The notes under the pieces were generated by a model that saw nothing but the letters and a program-made list of their open reading frames with translations, was not told the origin of the DNA and made no database searches. Positions 26,449-39,509 of a stretch of 64,000 nucleotides of DNA are shown here, piece after piece. Position 1 is the stretch's first letter. Every line of letters starts with the position of its first letter. Source of the DNA: Synchiropus splendidus (Eukaryota > Chordata > Actinopteri > Syngnathiformes > Callionymidae); the NCBI RefSeq assembly GCF_027744825.2, contig NC_071345.1:12831001-12895000 (forward strand). Direction: 5' to 3'. A program made the position numbers and the translations under genes.

Positions 26449-26910
26449 TTAACTTGTTTGACCTCGTAAGTTGAATATCCGAGTGTGTTTAGTTGTCCCG
26501 GTTCTCAGGTTTGAGCTTGGTTCACCTGTTCTTTCTGTTTTCAGGTTTTCACCCCTTCCTACGTGTGTGTCCTCCTCGCTCCGCTTCTGGTGTTGACGTC
26601 TTCTCTTGCTGCTTATTGTTGGTGATTTATTTGTTATTAGTATTAAATCATTAATTCTTACTCTCGCTGCTCTTCTGTAAGCCGTCATTCGAATCGCAAC
26701 TGGGTCAGACTCCTTTCCCGAATATGACATTGTATTTGATTTCAAGCCAAGCATATGCAAGTAGCTGGGCCAAGAAGCCCCAGGTACCATTGAACCAGGA
26801 CCCCAAGTATCCGGGCTTGGTTCAATTTGCTTCTCCGAGATAAGATGACATTTTGGTATTTTGTACAATGCTAATATCAATACAAATGAAGGTGGAAACT
26901 TTGAAGACAA
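26449..26910 (-). other. Uninterrupted open frame, 153 codons, unknown
   Basis: The longest simple open frame in the window. The track's first codon is not required to be a true start. Translation is basic and Ser/Thr-rich in its second half (for example SSKRRRQHQKRSEEDTHVGR) with a Trp/Pro-containing first half (DTWGPGSMVPGASWPSYLH). A second open frame (26440-26240) follows in another frame. I recognise no domain. It may be a piece of a repetitive element, a lost exon or chance. No splice sites or polyadenylation signals were convincing. Confidence 0.2.
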
Positions 26911-26929
26911 CAGAGCAAGAATAACTATT

Positions 26930-27300
26930 ACGAGCGATGCTCCACCACCAGTTTATTCCAAAACGAATAGTGTATGAGTACTTGCATTTGAGTACTCACC
27001 GATACTGAATAATTACACATTACTGATAGTTACTATGAGTTTTTCCTTATCTTTTTCATGTATATTATTTGAATAGGACACCTCAGTATGTTTTTTTTCT
27101 TATACATGGGTGACGGTCACAAGTTTCACTGCTGTACAAACTCGCATTTAACAAAAAAGTCATAAACTGACATTCAAAAACTGCGTGCTGGCATAAAGTG
27201 GCATCGGTTTCGTGGTATCTGTGGCCATTATATGAGTACGAGTACTCAAGCCCGGTATTGGACCGATATCCGATACCAGTATCGATGCATCCCCAATTAG
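26930..27300. mobile_element. hAT-like repeat with GGGGATGCATCGATAC terminus
   Basis: Read on the minus strand the right end is TTGGGGATGCATCGATACTG, GTATCGGATATCGG, a common fish non-autonomous DNA element terminus. GAGTACTC/GAGTACGAGTACTCAAG words occur at 26987-26998 and 27235-27250. The left end is not clear. Confidence 0.45.
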
Positions 27301-30300
27301 TGATGCCAATAATATAGATTATTATTCCATCTTCAGTAATAATAGTCATCACCACTATCATAACACTGTAGAGTGGTTGGGAAGCTGCAAAGAACATGTT
27401 TCAAAGCAGGTTTAGATGTTAGCCTGATGAAGGAACGTGCTAGCAGGATACGGATCAGACAGTGAAGCCAGCTCGCTTGCTTGCCAGCGCTTGATAAACG
27501 CTTCCTTGGTTCCACTCAGCTCTCTTTAATCTGACTTCACATATTTTTTTTAATCCCTCCTGATCAAGTAAACTCTTAATTATTGCTGATGAATTCCATC
27601 CAGAACCTGCATAAACACATCTATCAAAGATGATCATGCTGATTTTTTTTTTTTTTTTCAGTTTTCATTTTGACTGAATGGAAACGCGGTAAGAGAACAG
27701 AAGTATGAGTGCAATTATGGCTGTGGACATATTTTCTGCCAGAATGACTGAAGTCCTATTAGGACTTGGAACAAACATCTGAAAATATGAAAAACAGTGT
27801 TACTTCACTGTTTCAGTTCAGAATCCGCTGCAAACATTTCAACGACCATGGCATCACCATGTCTTGTTTTTCTGCCAGTGAATAACTTTTTGAAGTCGAA
27901 GAGTGATGTTGATAGCAAACTGAATGAAAGGGGGAAAGCATGAAGACAGGATTTTTTTTCTGAGTGATAAACCTATTCACTCCTTGAGGTGGAAATTACA
28001 ACTGTTTTTAAAATGTTTTTTTTATTTATAGCCTGTCCTATTTTGAAAGCTAATGAATCAACTCTAACACCACATTCTCTTGTGCTTCTTCCGGCACCAA
28101 CCTGTGGACTCCTCCTGCCACCAGTGCTACTCTGTCAATGTACTCATTTGTTTTGGTCATAGTTTTAGTCGTGTATTTCTATTTTTGTTTAGTTTAACAA
28201 CAGGATTTTTTATGTTTACGTTTTCCATTTCTATGTATGAACCTGCTAACCTTCCTCCTGAGGAAACGACAGAAGGAGGCTCCTTCCACACCTGCATCAA
28301 GGCATCAGTCAGCACTCGGACCCTGATGACTGCAGAGGTTTGATTTAAGTCTAAAGAACATGCAGCTCAGTCAGTAACTGACAAACTCCATATAACCATG
28401 CCATGCATCAACTCAAGGGAATGTCTCAGATTTACGCAATGACTTAAGCAACGGTCTTTTCCAACAACTTGCACTCGATGACTGCACTGAAAATCGAACT
28501 ATGAGTAGTTCACCTCCGTGACGCGGGGTGGCGCCTTGAGCTCTTAGTCCTTCTGGTTCTCATGAACTCATGAAGGAAATTTTCTTGAACAAATGTTCAA
28601 AATGACATGAGTGAAGACAAATATACACATCTATAGATCAGCATCATCCTGAGTTACAAAAACACAGCTGATATCAGACCAAGACCAAGGCACACAAACT
28701 TCTCAATTGTTGGTTATTGACTGTCTAGGTGTTTGACTTCCGCTGCATAGCTGAAGCTTGCGTAGCGACACATCACCCAGTCCCATCAGTCGTGCTACTG
28801 GACTACATGCTAGTTTAGTCGAGCTATTGACCGTATTACTCAGGTTGTGTATTCCGACTAAGATCATTCTCTCCGGTTGTGGCACTAAGATGTTTATATG
28901 CTTTTTAAAAGTCCGAACTTGGCCAGACTAATGCAATAATTTGGTCATGTAAGCATGCGCAATGACGGAGGGAAATGGTTCTTTACACAAAGCAGTCAAG
29001 TTGTGCTTAGATAGGCACTTCTTCCACTCCAGAGACCCTTTGCTTACACTGGGATTGTTAAAGAGTAAAACCTTCATCCACTTTCCCCAAGTTGATCCAA
29101 TTTGTTAGAGCTTCCGATGTTTTAATTCCCTTCAAGTTTCGACAACATGATGAATGTGTCTTTCTAGCTAAAATCCGTATATTTTCCTCTCATCATCTTA
29201 AGTGCCTTTAGAGATCTGACTTCCACTTCTCCCCACTGTTTAACAAACACCATTTAAAATGTCTATCCTTTCTGTAGCAGCCAGATATTGCTGGCAAGGA
29301 GTGGGTGAAGGATGAGACCGGTGTCGTTTGTGCTATATTTATTCATAATGGTGTCACATTTGAGCGAAAAACAAGGTAACAGGGGTATAAATAAACAAAC
29401 TTGATGCTCCAGAACTGTGAATAATGTGAGAAAAATGCTTCAGCGCGTATGCGTGTGTGTGTGTATCTGTATCTTGCTTGCTGGTTGATTGGCCACCAAG
29501 CTGCCTATGAAGTTATTTACTCTGCGGAGGCGACCGCATTCGAGCAATTTAGCACGGTGCCACACAGGTTATGATTATCACACACTCCATCAGTTTAAGA
29601 GGCCCATTGCTGATCTTGGCTCTGAATGTTGTTTACTAGAGGATTTCAGCAAACGAAGAGACTGGGCTGTTTCCTCTAAGGTTAGCATTGTCAGGCACCA
29701 GCCACCCTTGACAGTTGGGCTTTGCAGTTTGTGTCTGGCATTCATGAATACGCTCCCCTTAATGAGGCTGACAGAATGACCATTCATCCGCTGGGGGCTT
29801 CTGATCTGCCATGGTTCAAATGGTAATGACCCAAGCTCTTTTTTGGCAAGTTGACAGAGCTCCGTTGACTGGCTGCTCTGTGTTTCCCCCACAAAATCAC
29901 TGGCTTGTCTGTCACTTTCTTGTCTTGAGATACTAGACAAGTCGCAGGGAGTCCCCCACGTTCCCCGTTTCACAATCCTGGGTGAACTCGCTTTTAAATG
30001 CATGCAGATGGACGCCTGGCACTCTCACTGGCTGGTGATGCCCATCCTGGAGTGGGAGGGGCTGCCGATGGCCCGCTGACAAGAACTCATCCGGACTCCC
30101 TCCATCATCATGTCAGAGCCCACTGAGAGTTCAGCATCTTGAACAACATAGTGTCGCTTACCCTCAAGTCTGGGCTTACTCTCTCTTACGCTAAACCAAC
30201 ACTGAATGATTTAAACGTCTTACAGCTATAGCACAACAATTTAAAAAAGAGGCCTGGACCTCTTCATTGTGATGAAACATCAGTTGAGGAGTAAAGCTTT

Positions 30301-30682
30301 GGTGAAAATGGGTCATAATAGAAAACAAAAACCGAGGATCAATGGCAGCCAGAAAATATTTGTTTGGATGATCAGCACTTTTTTTTTTTTTAAAGGGGAC
30401 CAGTTAAAAAAAAAAAAAGAAATAAAAAAAACTTAAGAGCGACCTTTTCACAAAGACTTGAGTCTGTCAACTTGAGAACTCTCCTGGACGTCTCTGTGTA
30501 AAGAGGAGACTTCTGGACCGACTGAAAGAAGGTGTCTGCTCTCCCTCTGTTGATCTGAAAATCTCATTTCAGAGAGTGAAAGGAGCCCAGAGAAAGAGGC
30601 ATTCCGAGCAGAAGAAATGCTGCTTCCCAAGGAGTCTCCTTAGCATAGGAACATACCCGCAACACAAAAGGCTAATCTTAAT
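27301..30682. other. Intergenic, no recognised feature
   Basis: Short open frames on both strands (for example about 29490-30003) without motifs; homopolymer runs near 27640 and 30380-30430. Confidence 0.55.
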
Positions 30683-30790
30683 GTCTGGGCTGTGCATCTT
30701 CAGTGGTCTCATGATTCCATTACGATTATCCTGCCTACGATTCGATCCTATTTGAAATCATGATTCATTACAACACTTTTCATTCTCATG
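30683..30790. mobile_element. DNA-repeat fragment (GGGCTGTGCATCTTCA… GATTCGATT)
   Basis: Contains GGGCTGTGCATCTTCAGTGG, TCTCATGATTCCATTACG and TACGATTCGATCC. These match the consensus words of a frequent fish DNA repeat with a run of GATTCGATT. It is short and old. Confidence 0.4.
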
Positions 30791-32715
30791 GAACAGAAAA
30801 TCTGCCTTTTGTATCATTGGAGACAAGGAAGCAGCTTCTTTAATTCATTTTCTGTTCTCTTCTTCATTTCATACACACATTGAAATTAACAGTGCATTCA
30901 AGTTACAACTTCGAGAACAGTCTCTTACTGTACACTTATCTTAGCTTTGCTTCATTGCACATGGCGGATCTAACAGTTTCAGTGAAGTGGCTGCGAGATG
31001 GTAGCATGTTCTCTGGCTCACAGAGGCTTTCCCACTTCCAACTGGTGGGCTCCATATCACCCTCACCCTGCGCGGTTGGGACTTAGTGATGGTGTAGTGA
31101 CTTGTTCAGAGTGAGAGCACTTGTGACATTGTGAAGACAATGACAGAACTAACTCGTTCAACGCTTCCCAATATCATTACGTTTGTCTAAGAAAACACAA
31201 TTATTCCAAAATATTCAAACGTCAGATAAAGGAAATCTATTTTAGTCATTTGAGAGTAATATTCTGTTCTGTTTGTTGGCAAAAGTGGGATGGAATGTCC
31301 TCCTTAAAAGCATCAAAGTACTTTCTTTGTGCTAACTTTTCTTTTTACCCTGCTCTATTCATCTCTGTCCAACAAAACCAGCATAGGTCATATATTAGGC
31401 CGAGAACTAAACCTCAGAGTTCATGGTTATGGATTTTGCCCCCCCCTGCGAGAGATGAACAATCTATACTTATATTGTTCCTCAACAGCTTGACGTTCAA
31501 ATGATCCAATGCTGGCAGGCTCAGAGGTGCGTAGAAGTGTGTGCACTCCATCATTGTGCACACAGCCTGTTCTTACAGATCATCATGATTACACTGTTGT
31601 AAGCTTATGACCACAACTCAAGGCAGAGCTGTGGTCAAACCCCTAGTGGAGCTAATGGCTGCCAGCAGCACAGCTCCCTTCAAATAGGTGATGAATTGCA
31701 GCAAGTATTCAATTTCCAACTGGGGATCAGGTAGTAAATGGCTCTCCTTTTCAACAGCGACATGTTTGGTGTTTGAGAGGACAGTCAGTCCCCTGTACAA
31801 ACTCCAGAACCGGATCCCTGTTTTTCACAGAATAATGCACTCAGATGAAATAGGACTTGTTTGTTGTGATGTGCTGCTCCGGCAGAGGCTCACTACAGCA
31901 GAAGGGTGATTGCTGCATCTGTCGCTGACAGTGATGAAACCGCTGTCTAACGCGAGGCGACAGCCAACACGTGTAAAGCCATCACTTTCTTAAGGTGTGG
32001 AAGTGGCACTGTCATATTCTTAATCATAATATTCATCGCAGCTCTGAGACCAGATTAAACAGTCCATTACCCCTGACTCTCATTACAATGCAGGCAGACA
32101 CCTTCATTTCTAGATGCCGGTGAGCAGAGTGCAAGTCTTTCTGACAGAATCTTGTGAAATATGGGGGGAAACATGCCGCCTTAAAAACTGTCACATTTTT
32201 ATCTAGACATCTTGAGGCCACAGTGGTACATATGATTACGATCCAATTTCATGTAAAGCAATGTATTGAAAGGTGGAAGGGCGACCGACTTTTATTGCAG
32301 GCAAACTATTGAGTACAATCTCAAGTTTACAAATCATATCTTTCATATAAACCTGTTCAATGTAAATTGACAGCTCTGAACAAAAGGGCCAACAACATCA
32401 TGCCAGCACTGCTCTAAAAACCCCCTCTGATACCCAGGACATTGTTTGAAATGCACTGGGATCTCGGCAGGATTTATTGCCTGTGTCTTCCTAACCAAGC
32501 CTCATATATACAAGTGTCAGACGTCAGGCCAGATAACAGGCGTTAATCACTGTTGTTTACAATACATGCCTCCTCGTTGAGAATGTATTACTCTTGACAT
32601 GCAAGGGTAGGTTATCTGCTCAATTAGTTCAGCGCTGGTATGGGAGAACTGTTATGTGGGAAGAATGACTTCTCGCGCAAGCATTTCCAAGAAGTGGTAT
32701 AGCTCATTGTGATAG

Positions 32716-33010
32716 TGTATTTGGGTGAATCCCTTTATCTTAATCCTTAACCCTCAACCTTAGCCCTCAAAACCAAGTGTTAAGGGTTATGTGTGACTTA
32801 GGCTGTGTCCCATTTCTCACCCTAACACTTTTTTGACCCTAACACTCTGTTTTTCACGTGTAAGTGTAGTGTGTCCCAATACGTCTAAGACCGAGGGCAC
32901 TCGCCGTTTATACCACCTGAAATGATCCCTTCAAATGGAGGAGCTGACTTGAAGCGATAAGGGAATATGAAGTGTAGAAAGGTTTCATGGATACCAAAGT
33001 ACTTTATTTA
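32716..33010. repeat. Possible DNA-transposon fragment with repeated GTGTCCCA
   Basis: Holds GCTGTGTCCCATTTCTCACC and GTAGTGTGTCCCAATACG about 60 bp apart, several TTAACCCTCAACC/AGGGTTA words that can pair (CCTTAACCCT with AAGTGTTAAGGGTTA), and AAATGATCCCTTC near the right. Such words are common in fish DNA elements, but I cannot assign a family or boundaries. Confidence 0.3.
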
Positions 33011-35103
33011 AAAACAGTGTTGGATAGGACAACAGGGACATTTTAGTAATGAGGACTACTGTTCTGTTTGTTTACTTTCTCTGGTATCACAGGTTAGAGA
33101 ACCAAATGGTCGACCGTGTCCGACAACATGAACAATACAAGATGTATGTACAACAGTATGTTTTTATTTCTACTACAGTCAGCTAGCATCCAGGCTAACG
33201 TTAACATCGTATTTGTCCAGCAAGTACACAGCGAGGAGTGTTACATTCTGGTCAGGATGCAGAGAGTGACCAACTTAAATGAGTCATGGCAATAATCGGG
33301 GAAGAAGACGACTGAACCAAAGACACACAGTGCTAGAGTTTGTGGCATCAACAGCATATGAGTAGGAGCAGTTTTTACTGGATAGCAAAACCACTTGTCA
33401 CCAGTGCCTTTTCTTTGTTGAAAAGTTAGTCACTCTCAAGCAACAGTTCTGAACGCACGACCCCCAGCTGGTTTAGTACTGAAATTCAGCTCTTGAGGCA
33501 GAGTTGTTAAGCAGGACACGGGGGGTGAGTGGGACTTGAGAACACCAGGCCAAAGTCTGTAGTGTGAATGCCCCCTCAATAAGTACAGTAATTACATCAA
33601 TCAAAAAGTGAAGAGTAGTAATATGACTAGAATCCACTCAGCCTCAGACTCCAGGAATCAGGGCTTGCATCTTGTTATTTCTTGAGTTAATTCAGCATCA
33701 AGTGGAGCATTTACAGCATCGGTCCCCCAAGAAATGATATGAGAAAGGCCTAACTTTCCACGGCATCCTTTTGTGCTTTTGAACATCACGATTATTAGTA
33801 CGATAAAATAACAATAATAAAACAATTACAGCAGATTTATTTTAGGTAACAAGGTTCCAGTGTTTTTGTTTTTTTTTTTTGGTTTGTATCATTTATGTAT
33901 TTTCCCCTTTACCAAACATCTCAGGAGCACTTCCCTAAAACTGGGTAAGACGCCAGTTAAGTTAGGAAATTGTTGCTGAGCGATGAGAAACAAGCGTCCA
34001 CAAGAGGTCTAGAAACTAGTAATTGTGCACGACAGCTGACCATCACACGACTCTGAAAAACAAATGAAAAAAAATGATGCAGGACTGTTTGAGCCTGTTA
34101 CAGCAATGTTTCAGGAAATGACGGGAGAATCAAGGCGAAAAACAACAGCAAGAAAAAGGTGAGGAGACACCTGTGTACCATCACTCGCTGCAGGCTGTGA
34201 TTGTAAGTTTATTATGAAAATGTACCCTTTTAACACATGTGGTGCTCATGATGAAGGTTTTTAGTGATTTGGAAATTGTTTTCACAAGAAACAGAATTGC
34301 TGCTCTCCGAGTTAATGCAATATTATCACACAGAGCTACTCAAACATTATAAAGTTGATTACAAATGTCAACCGTTTTGAAATGGTTTCTGTACAACAAC
34401 AAATAGACAAAAATAAAGTCTTGTGGCCATATTTGAATGTCATTTTCAGAGCTCAGAATACTGGTGAGCTGGAGGTGAATTTAAACTCTAAGTTTTCCCC
34501 CCAGGCTGAAACTTATTTTTCAGCAAGTCTGCATGTGGGAGGAGAGTGGGGTTTTTGCTCTTCATGGTAGAGATCACCGGGGAGACTGACAAGACCTTGC
34601 TTTATGGGTCTGCAATTCCCTTCATGTACAACATTTCAGTTAATAGAAGTCTTCATCCCTGACCAACCTCATCAGGGGCTTACTGCCAAGGAAATTATGG
34701 GGCTAAAAATGGTCGTACAAGCAGACGCCAGGTAGCAGGGAGGGAGGGAGATCCTCTGAGGCGGGAGCAGTGAATATCATTACAAGGTTAGATTAGATAT
34801 CACCAAATATAGACAATTTCACTTGTAGCTCGGGGGGAGATTTGAAGTGCCGAACAGGATAAGCCTGTTTGGTAAATATTACAGGGCAGTTCAGGATGGC
34901 AAAGCTCGATCATTTAAGATTAATCTTCAGGCAACAGCCAAACACATTCAAATGACTGTATCTCCTCAAAAGTCCATGAGATTTAGAAAATTCTAAAAAC
35001 TAGCTGTAACTGGAGCGATGTGCTTTACACGTATGGAACTGGCATAACATAGAAATACTGATGGGATTCTAACAGCAGAGACAGAGGGAGTAGCCCACGT
35101 GGT

Positions 35104-35161
35104 GAAAATAAAATAAAATAAAATAAAATAAAATAAAATAAAATAAAATAAAATAAAATAC
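35104..35161. repeat. (AAAAT)n microsatellite
   Basis: About 11 perfect units of the pentamer AAAAT. Confidence 0.97.
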
Positions 35162-35281
35162 ATTTTCATGTAATAGGCATTATGAAAACTCAGCAATGAG
35201 ACAAGCATTTCAGAGGAATAATATTTATCGTCCATTAGAAATTGTGATTTTAGCGGTGTATACTGAACCGCTGGTAGCCCT

Positions 35282-35345
35282 TCAGGTCACACAGTGCTCT
35301 TTGGAGGAGCTTGCGGTTGCCAAAAGGTTGGTGAGCTCTGCACTA
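35282..35345 (-). mobile_element. Possible hAT terminal fragment
   Basis: On the minus strand the sequence reads GTGCAGAGCTCACCAACC, TTTTGGCAACCGCAAG, similar to the CAGxGGTCACCAACCTTTTT terminus of common fish hAT elements. Only one end is visible. Confidence 0.3.
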
Positions 35346-38300
35346 CACCAGGCTTCAAGTGTAGCGTAAGACTGAGACAACAAACTAAACATGTCATACT
35401 TGATACATGAGTGGCGTCTTGTGTTACGACATTAACCCCATAGAACTGGGTTAATGTTTCAATGCAGAAAATTGTGATACTCAAAATTCCATTCTCAGCC
35501 TTCGGACTAATCCATCGTACAGTTCAAGCATTTAGTATCAAGAGGAATGACAAACTCCAATTTTTGCTACATTTAGCACACCTCCAGTCATGAAAAAAAG
35601 GCTAGAAATGTTATTCGTATTTCATAAATTTGCAACTAAAATATGATGGTGTTTCATGATTGGCATAACTCCTTCAGGTGGAGAGGCTTAGCCAAAACAG
35701 AGGGCTTTCACGTCACCCCAGCACCAACTGTCTACTTCACAGAGCAGTTAAACTTCAACCCATCCTCTACTAAATACATTCTACATCCAGTTGCCTCTAG
35801 ATGTTTTGCCCTTATGAATAACTTTGAGGGCAAGCATGCTGTTTGATTAGATGTGAGAAGAACTCCGTTTAGTACCTGAAACACTCGGTGAAAGATGGTA
35901 AACTGTTTCCTTCAAAGGATCCGTGATGCAGACTTTCTTTTTAAATATCACATCACTGGTTAAAGGTGAACATTTGCTCAAGGGTGTCAAAACCAATCGC
36001 ACAAGAAGCCAACCTTTTAAAAGCTCTCTCGTATTTCTTAGACACTTGTTTTTCCTAGAGGCCAATTTCCAAATACTCGCCTTTATTTTTCCTCTCTTCT
36101 TGGACTTTAAAGACTCAATCAAACCACTGTCGTAAAGATCGAGGTCAGTAAATAGTCTAGCACAGTGTTGTTTCACGACTGTTTGAATCTATTCTTGTCT
36201 TTACTAGAATCACGACGTTATTAACTGAGCAACTGACACATTCTTACAGTGACTAGATGAGCATTTGCAATATACTGATTTAAGTGGTGTTCTGTGGTTT
36301 TATTTCTCCTACTTGATTTTTTTTTTTTTTCAGCATGTGTTAAGTTCTCTTCAAAAAACAAAACAAAACAAAAAAAAAGCAGACAAACATAAGCATGAGA
36401 TGCATATGAGGCGGGGGCTTACAGTAAATGAGCTTTTGAATTGATGCAGAGAGGTAGTGCCAAAACCATGCCGTCAGTGCCACTTACTGGGGAAAAGCTC
36501 CAGATAAACATATGGTGTGTTCAATCTTGCTAAGCCTTGGGGGGTGTGGAGCAATGAGCGATACAGTGAGGAGTTCCATTAAGAATTGGCTTCTTGTATT
36601 TGCTTTTTATTACCCCAAATAGATGTTGTACCCATTCACATTGATTTTTTTTTAGGGCTTTAACATTCAGTCCTGTCAAGACGTTGATAAAACAAAAAAA
36701 AAAAAAAGATGAAGTCATAAATGCACCATGTGTTCATGTACCATATGCTTTTGTTTATCTGGCATTCTCAGTGATATACCAGAAACCCAGGATGTAGTGA
36801 TAAATATGTTATTACAATGTAATAATTGTGATTATTTAAGAAAATGGAAATGAAATTTAACATTAAATTAAATAAGTATTTTTTTGTTATTGTTTTTGGT
36901 TAATACATTGAATATATGTAATTTTATAATTTAATTTTACTTGATGTTTGCGTGATCAATGATGTAACATATAATGGAATTTAAAAAATCTTCTCCATAG
37001 TAATGTTTTGGACTATATGCTTCAACAGTAATATCACAGTGAACGTAGAATCCCTAAATTGCATTTGTGTCATTTGTTTTCTTAATTTATTTGACAAAAT
37101 GGCTCACTGGTAAAAGACCTCTGTTATACTTTTTCAGACCCAACACACCATCTGTTTGTCCCTCAATCTCACCTGAGTGACTAAAAACTTTCAAATGCAC
37201 AAGACAAATTGAGTCCTGTAATGATCAACGTTCTAAACAGAGCAACCTTGTTAGTACTTATTAGATTGTATTTTCAATGTCGCGAAGCAGTGACAAAACA
37301 AAGCTTCATTTCATGCCACAAGGGATTTTGAGAAATCCCATACATTATCAATGATGAATCAGTTTCCTTGGTCAAGAAAACCACATTTCAGAGCAAATAA
37401 AAACAATGGTTACAATGCAGTTCAGTCGTACATGGAAAAAGCAATGGTGCTCATGAGCAGAGAGCAGGGAGTCCAAGTGCATTAAAGTTGGTTTTGTTCG
37501 GGACATGGGAAATAATGGGTCGTTTTGAAGAGAGCTGGGTTGGTAGCTCTTGATCTCGATTGGCTGGTTGATCTGAACTCTCCATTACAGATGGAGTAAG
37601 GAGCCTTGTCAAAAAGAGAAGAGAAGCCTGTGGAGGCGGCTCGGGAAACTCTTTGGAATGCCTCCTTGTCAACTGTTTCTTGATGCCCTGCAGCAGAACA
37701 TGGTCGTCCTGAAAATCATTCCAATAAGACTGTTGTGACTCTACTCCGAGACTGTCTCCATTGCAAGCTGACCGTAAGAAGCCTTCAGAATCCTGAAGGA
37801 AGGCTGGATGAAGACAGATTGGCGTGCAGCTTCAACTTACTTTGGTTTAACTTTCAGAGAGTGAGAAGAAGACTTGTCTTGATCATCTTAATGACACGTA
37901 GCTGTCAGGCTCATTTTGTCCAAATATGACAGCCACCAAACAACATGAAGACAGCTGGAGGCGTCGCCCCCTCGGGAAGGCCCGGGCATATGGCTGCTGT
38001 AAACCAGGGACTTGTTATTTTGCAATAAAGGAGTCCCACAGGAGCACTTCGGTGGTAATGACAGTGTAGGATGAATTGACAAGAGTCATATTTTCGCAGA
38101 TGCTGTCCTTGTGATTTTTTTCCCCCCCAACCCTTTTAAAATTAATTTACATGATCATCGCAGTATTTTTTTTCTTATTTAAAAAAAATAAATAAATAAA
38201 TACAGTGGTGGCGCTGCAGTGTTGAGGTGTGAAAGCTTTGCAAGCTCATTAAACCTCATCACATTGAGTACGTTCTGATCTGGCAGGTCAACAAGCGTGT

Positions 38301-38655
38301 AAAAAAAAAAAAAATCAGTGTTCTCATTAGAGCACAACATTGATTAAGATTAAAATTAAAACATGCGACGGTCGAGTGGAGCTCAAGAACCATGCATAAG
38401 AGCATCAGCAATATTTTACGCACCGAAGGCTGTTGTGATTCACCGAAACTTTTGGATCACGTCGATTCTTTTTGACATCTCCGTTTTGTTTTTTTTACAC
38501 AATATGTTTGCATGAGTGTTTCAGTCCCTCCAGCGAGACAAATGTGATGGTTAATCCATGAGACATTCTGTTTAGTTGGTTGCAAAATAGTACTTTTAAG
38601 CCACATTTCTTCAGAACTGTAAATATTAAATATGGTTACTCATGTAGATTGTTTG

Positions 38656-39426
38656 CGATGGTGATGTACAGATTGACAGATGAGGTTAGACAAGAAGCCT
38701 GTTGGACGATGATGTTAGCAGATGACGTTGTGATCTGTGGTGATAGCAAGGAGCAAGTGGAAGATAAGCTGGAGAGGTGGAGGTTTGCCTTAGAAAGGAG
38801 AGGAATCCATGTGTGTGAATGAGAGGGATCCAAATGGACAGGTGAAGTTACAGGATGCAGAGATAAAGAAGGTGGTGGATTTTAAGTATTCAACTGTTCA
38901 GGGCGATGGAGAGTGTGGGAAAGAGGTGAAGAAGCGGGTGCAGACAGGATGGAATCATTGGAGAAAAGTGTCAGGTGTGATGGGTGTCAAAAGGGCGTCG
39001 GCAAGGATGAAAGGCAAAGTGTACAAAAGGGTGGTGAGGCCAGCAATGTTGTATGGTTTGGAAACAGTGGCACTGAGGAAAAGACAGGAAGCAGACCTGG
39101 AGGTACCAGAGATGAAGATGCTGAGGTTCTCTCTGGGAGTGAGCAGGATGGACAGGATCAGGAAGCAGTAGATCAGAGGGACAGCACATGTCAGGTGTTT
39201 AGGAGACAAAGTCAGACTGAGATGGTTTGGACATGTACAGAGGAGAGAGAGCCAGTACACTGGTAGGAAAATGTTGAGGTTGGAACTGCCAGGCAGAAGG
39301 TGGAGAGGAAGGACAAAGAGGAGATTGATGGAGGTGGTGAAGGAGGACATGAGGTTTGTAGGTTTGAGAAAAGAGGAAGCAGAGGACAGGGGGAGATGGA
39401 GGACGATGATCCACTTTGGCCACCCC

Positions 39427-39429
<3 letters not shown>
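38656..39429 (+). pseudogene. 5'-truncated RTE-like non-LTR retrotransposon, end of reverse transcriptase ORF
   Basis: Plus-strand reading begins MVMYRLTDEVRQE and contains LADDVVICGDS (the catalytic DD motif of reverse transcriptase), EQVEDKLERW, FKYSTVQGDGECGKEVKKR, VRPAMLYGLETVAL and EMKMLRFSLGVSRMDRIR. After frame changes it continues with LRWFGHVQRRESQYTGRK, LELPGRR and EVVKEDM, ending in a stop at 39427-39429. This order is that of the fish RTE-type family. The copy is broken: a small deletion with frameshift lies near 38805-38825, replacing the expected Ser-Lys-Thr-Glu segment, and there is a stop at 39169-39171. Nothing upstream of the DD motif region is present, as expected for 5' truncation at insertion. 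The element ends directly in a (TA)n tract. Confidence 0.8.

Positions 39430-39506
<77 letters not shown>
39430..39506. repeat. (TA)n microsatellite at the 3' end of the RTE-like copy
   Basis: About 38 uninterrupted TA units starting right after the stop codon of the retrotransposon fragment. RTE-clade elements typically have very short 3' ends followed by simple repeats, so this tract may have arisen from the element's tail. Confidence 0.95.

Positions 39507-39509
<3 letters not shown>

Larger units (their letters stand above)
30791..38655. other. Intergenic, repeats only
   Basis: Contains the candidate DNA repeat at 32716-33010, the (AAAAT)n tract and a possible hAT end at 35282-35345. About 36.7-37.1 kb is very AT-rich. 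No exon is supported. Confidence 0.5.

Noticed and set aside
35847..36176. 109-codon minus-strand open frame
   Set aside because: Lysine/serine-rich low-complexity text with no motif or splice structure.
38955..39350. 131-codon minus-strand open frame
   Set aside because: It is the antisense shadow of the RTE-like reverse transcriptase fragment.
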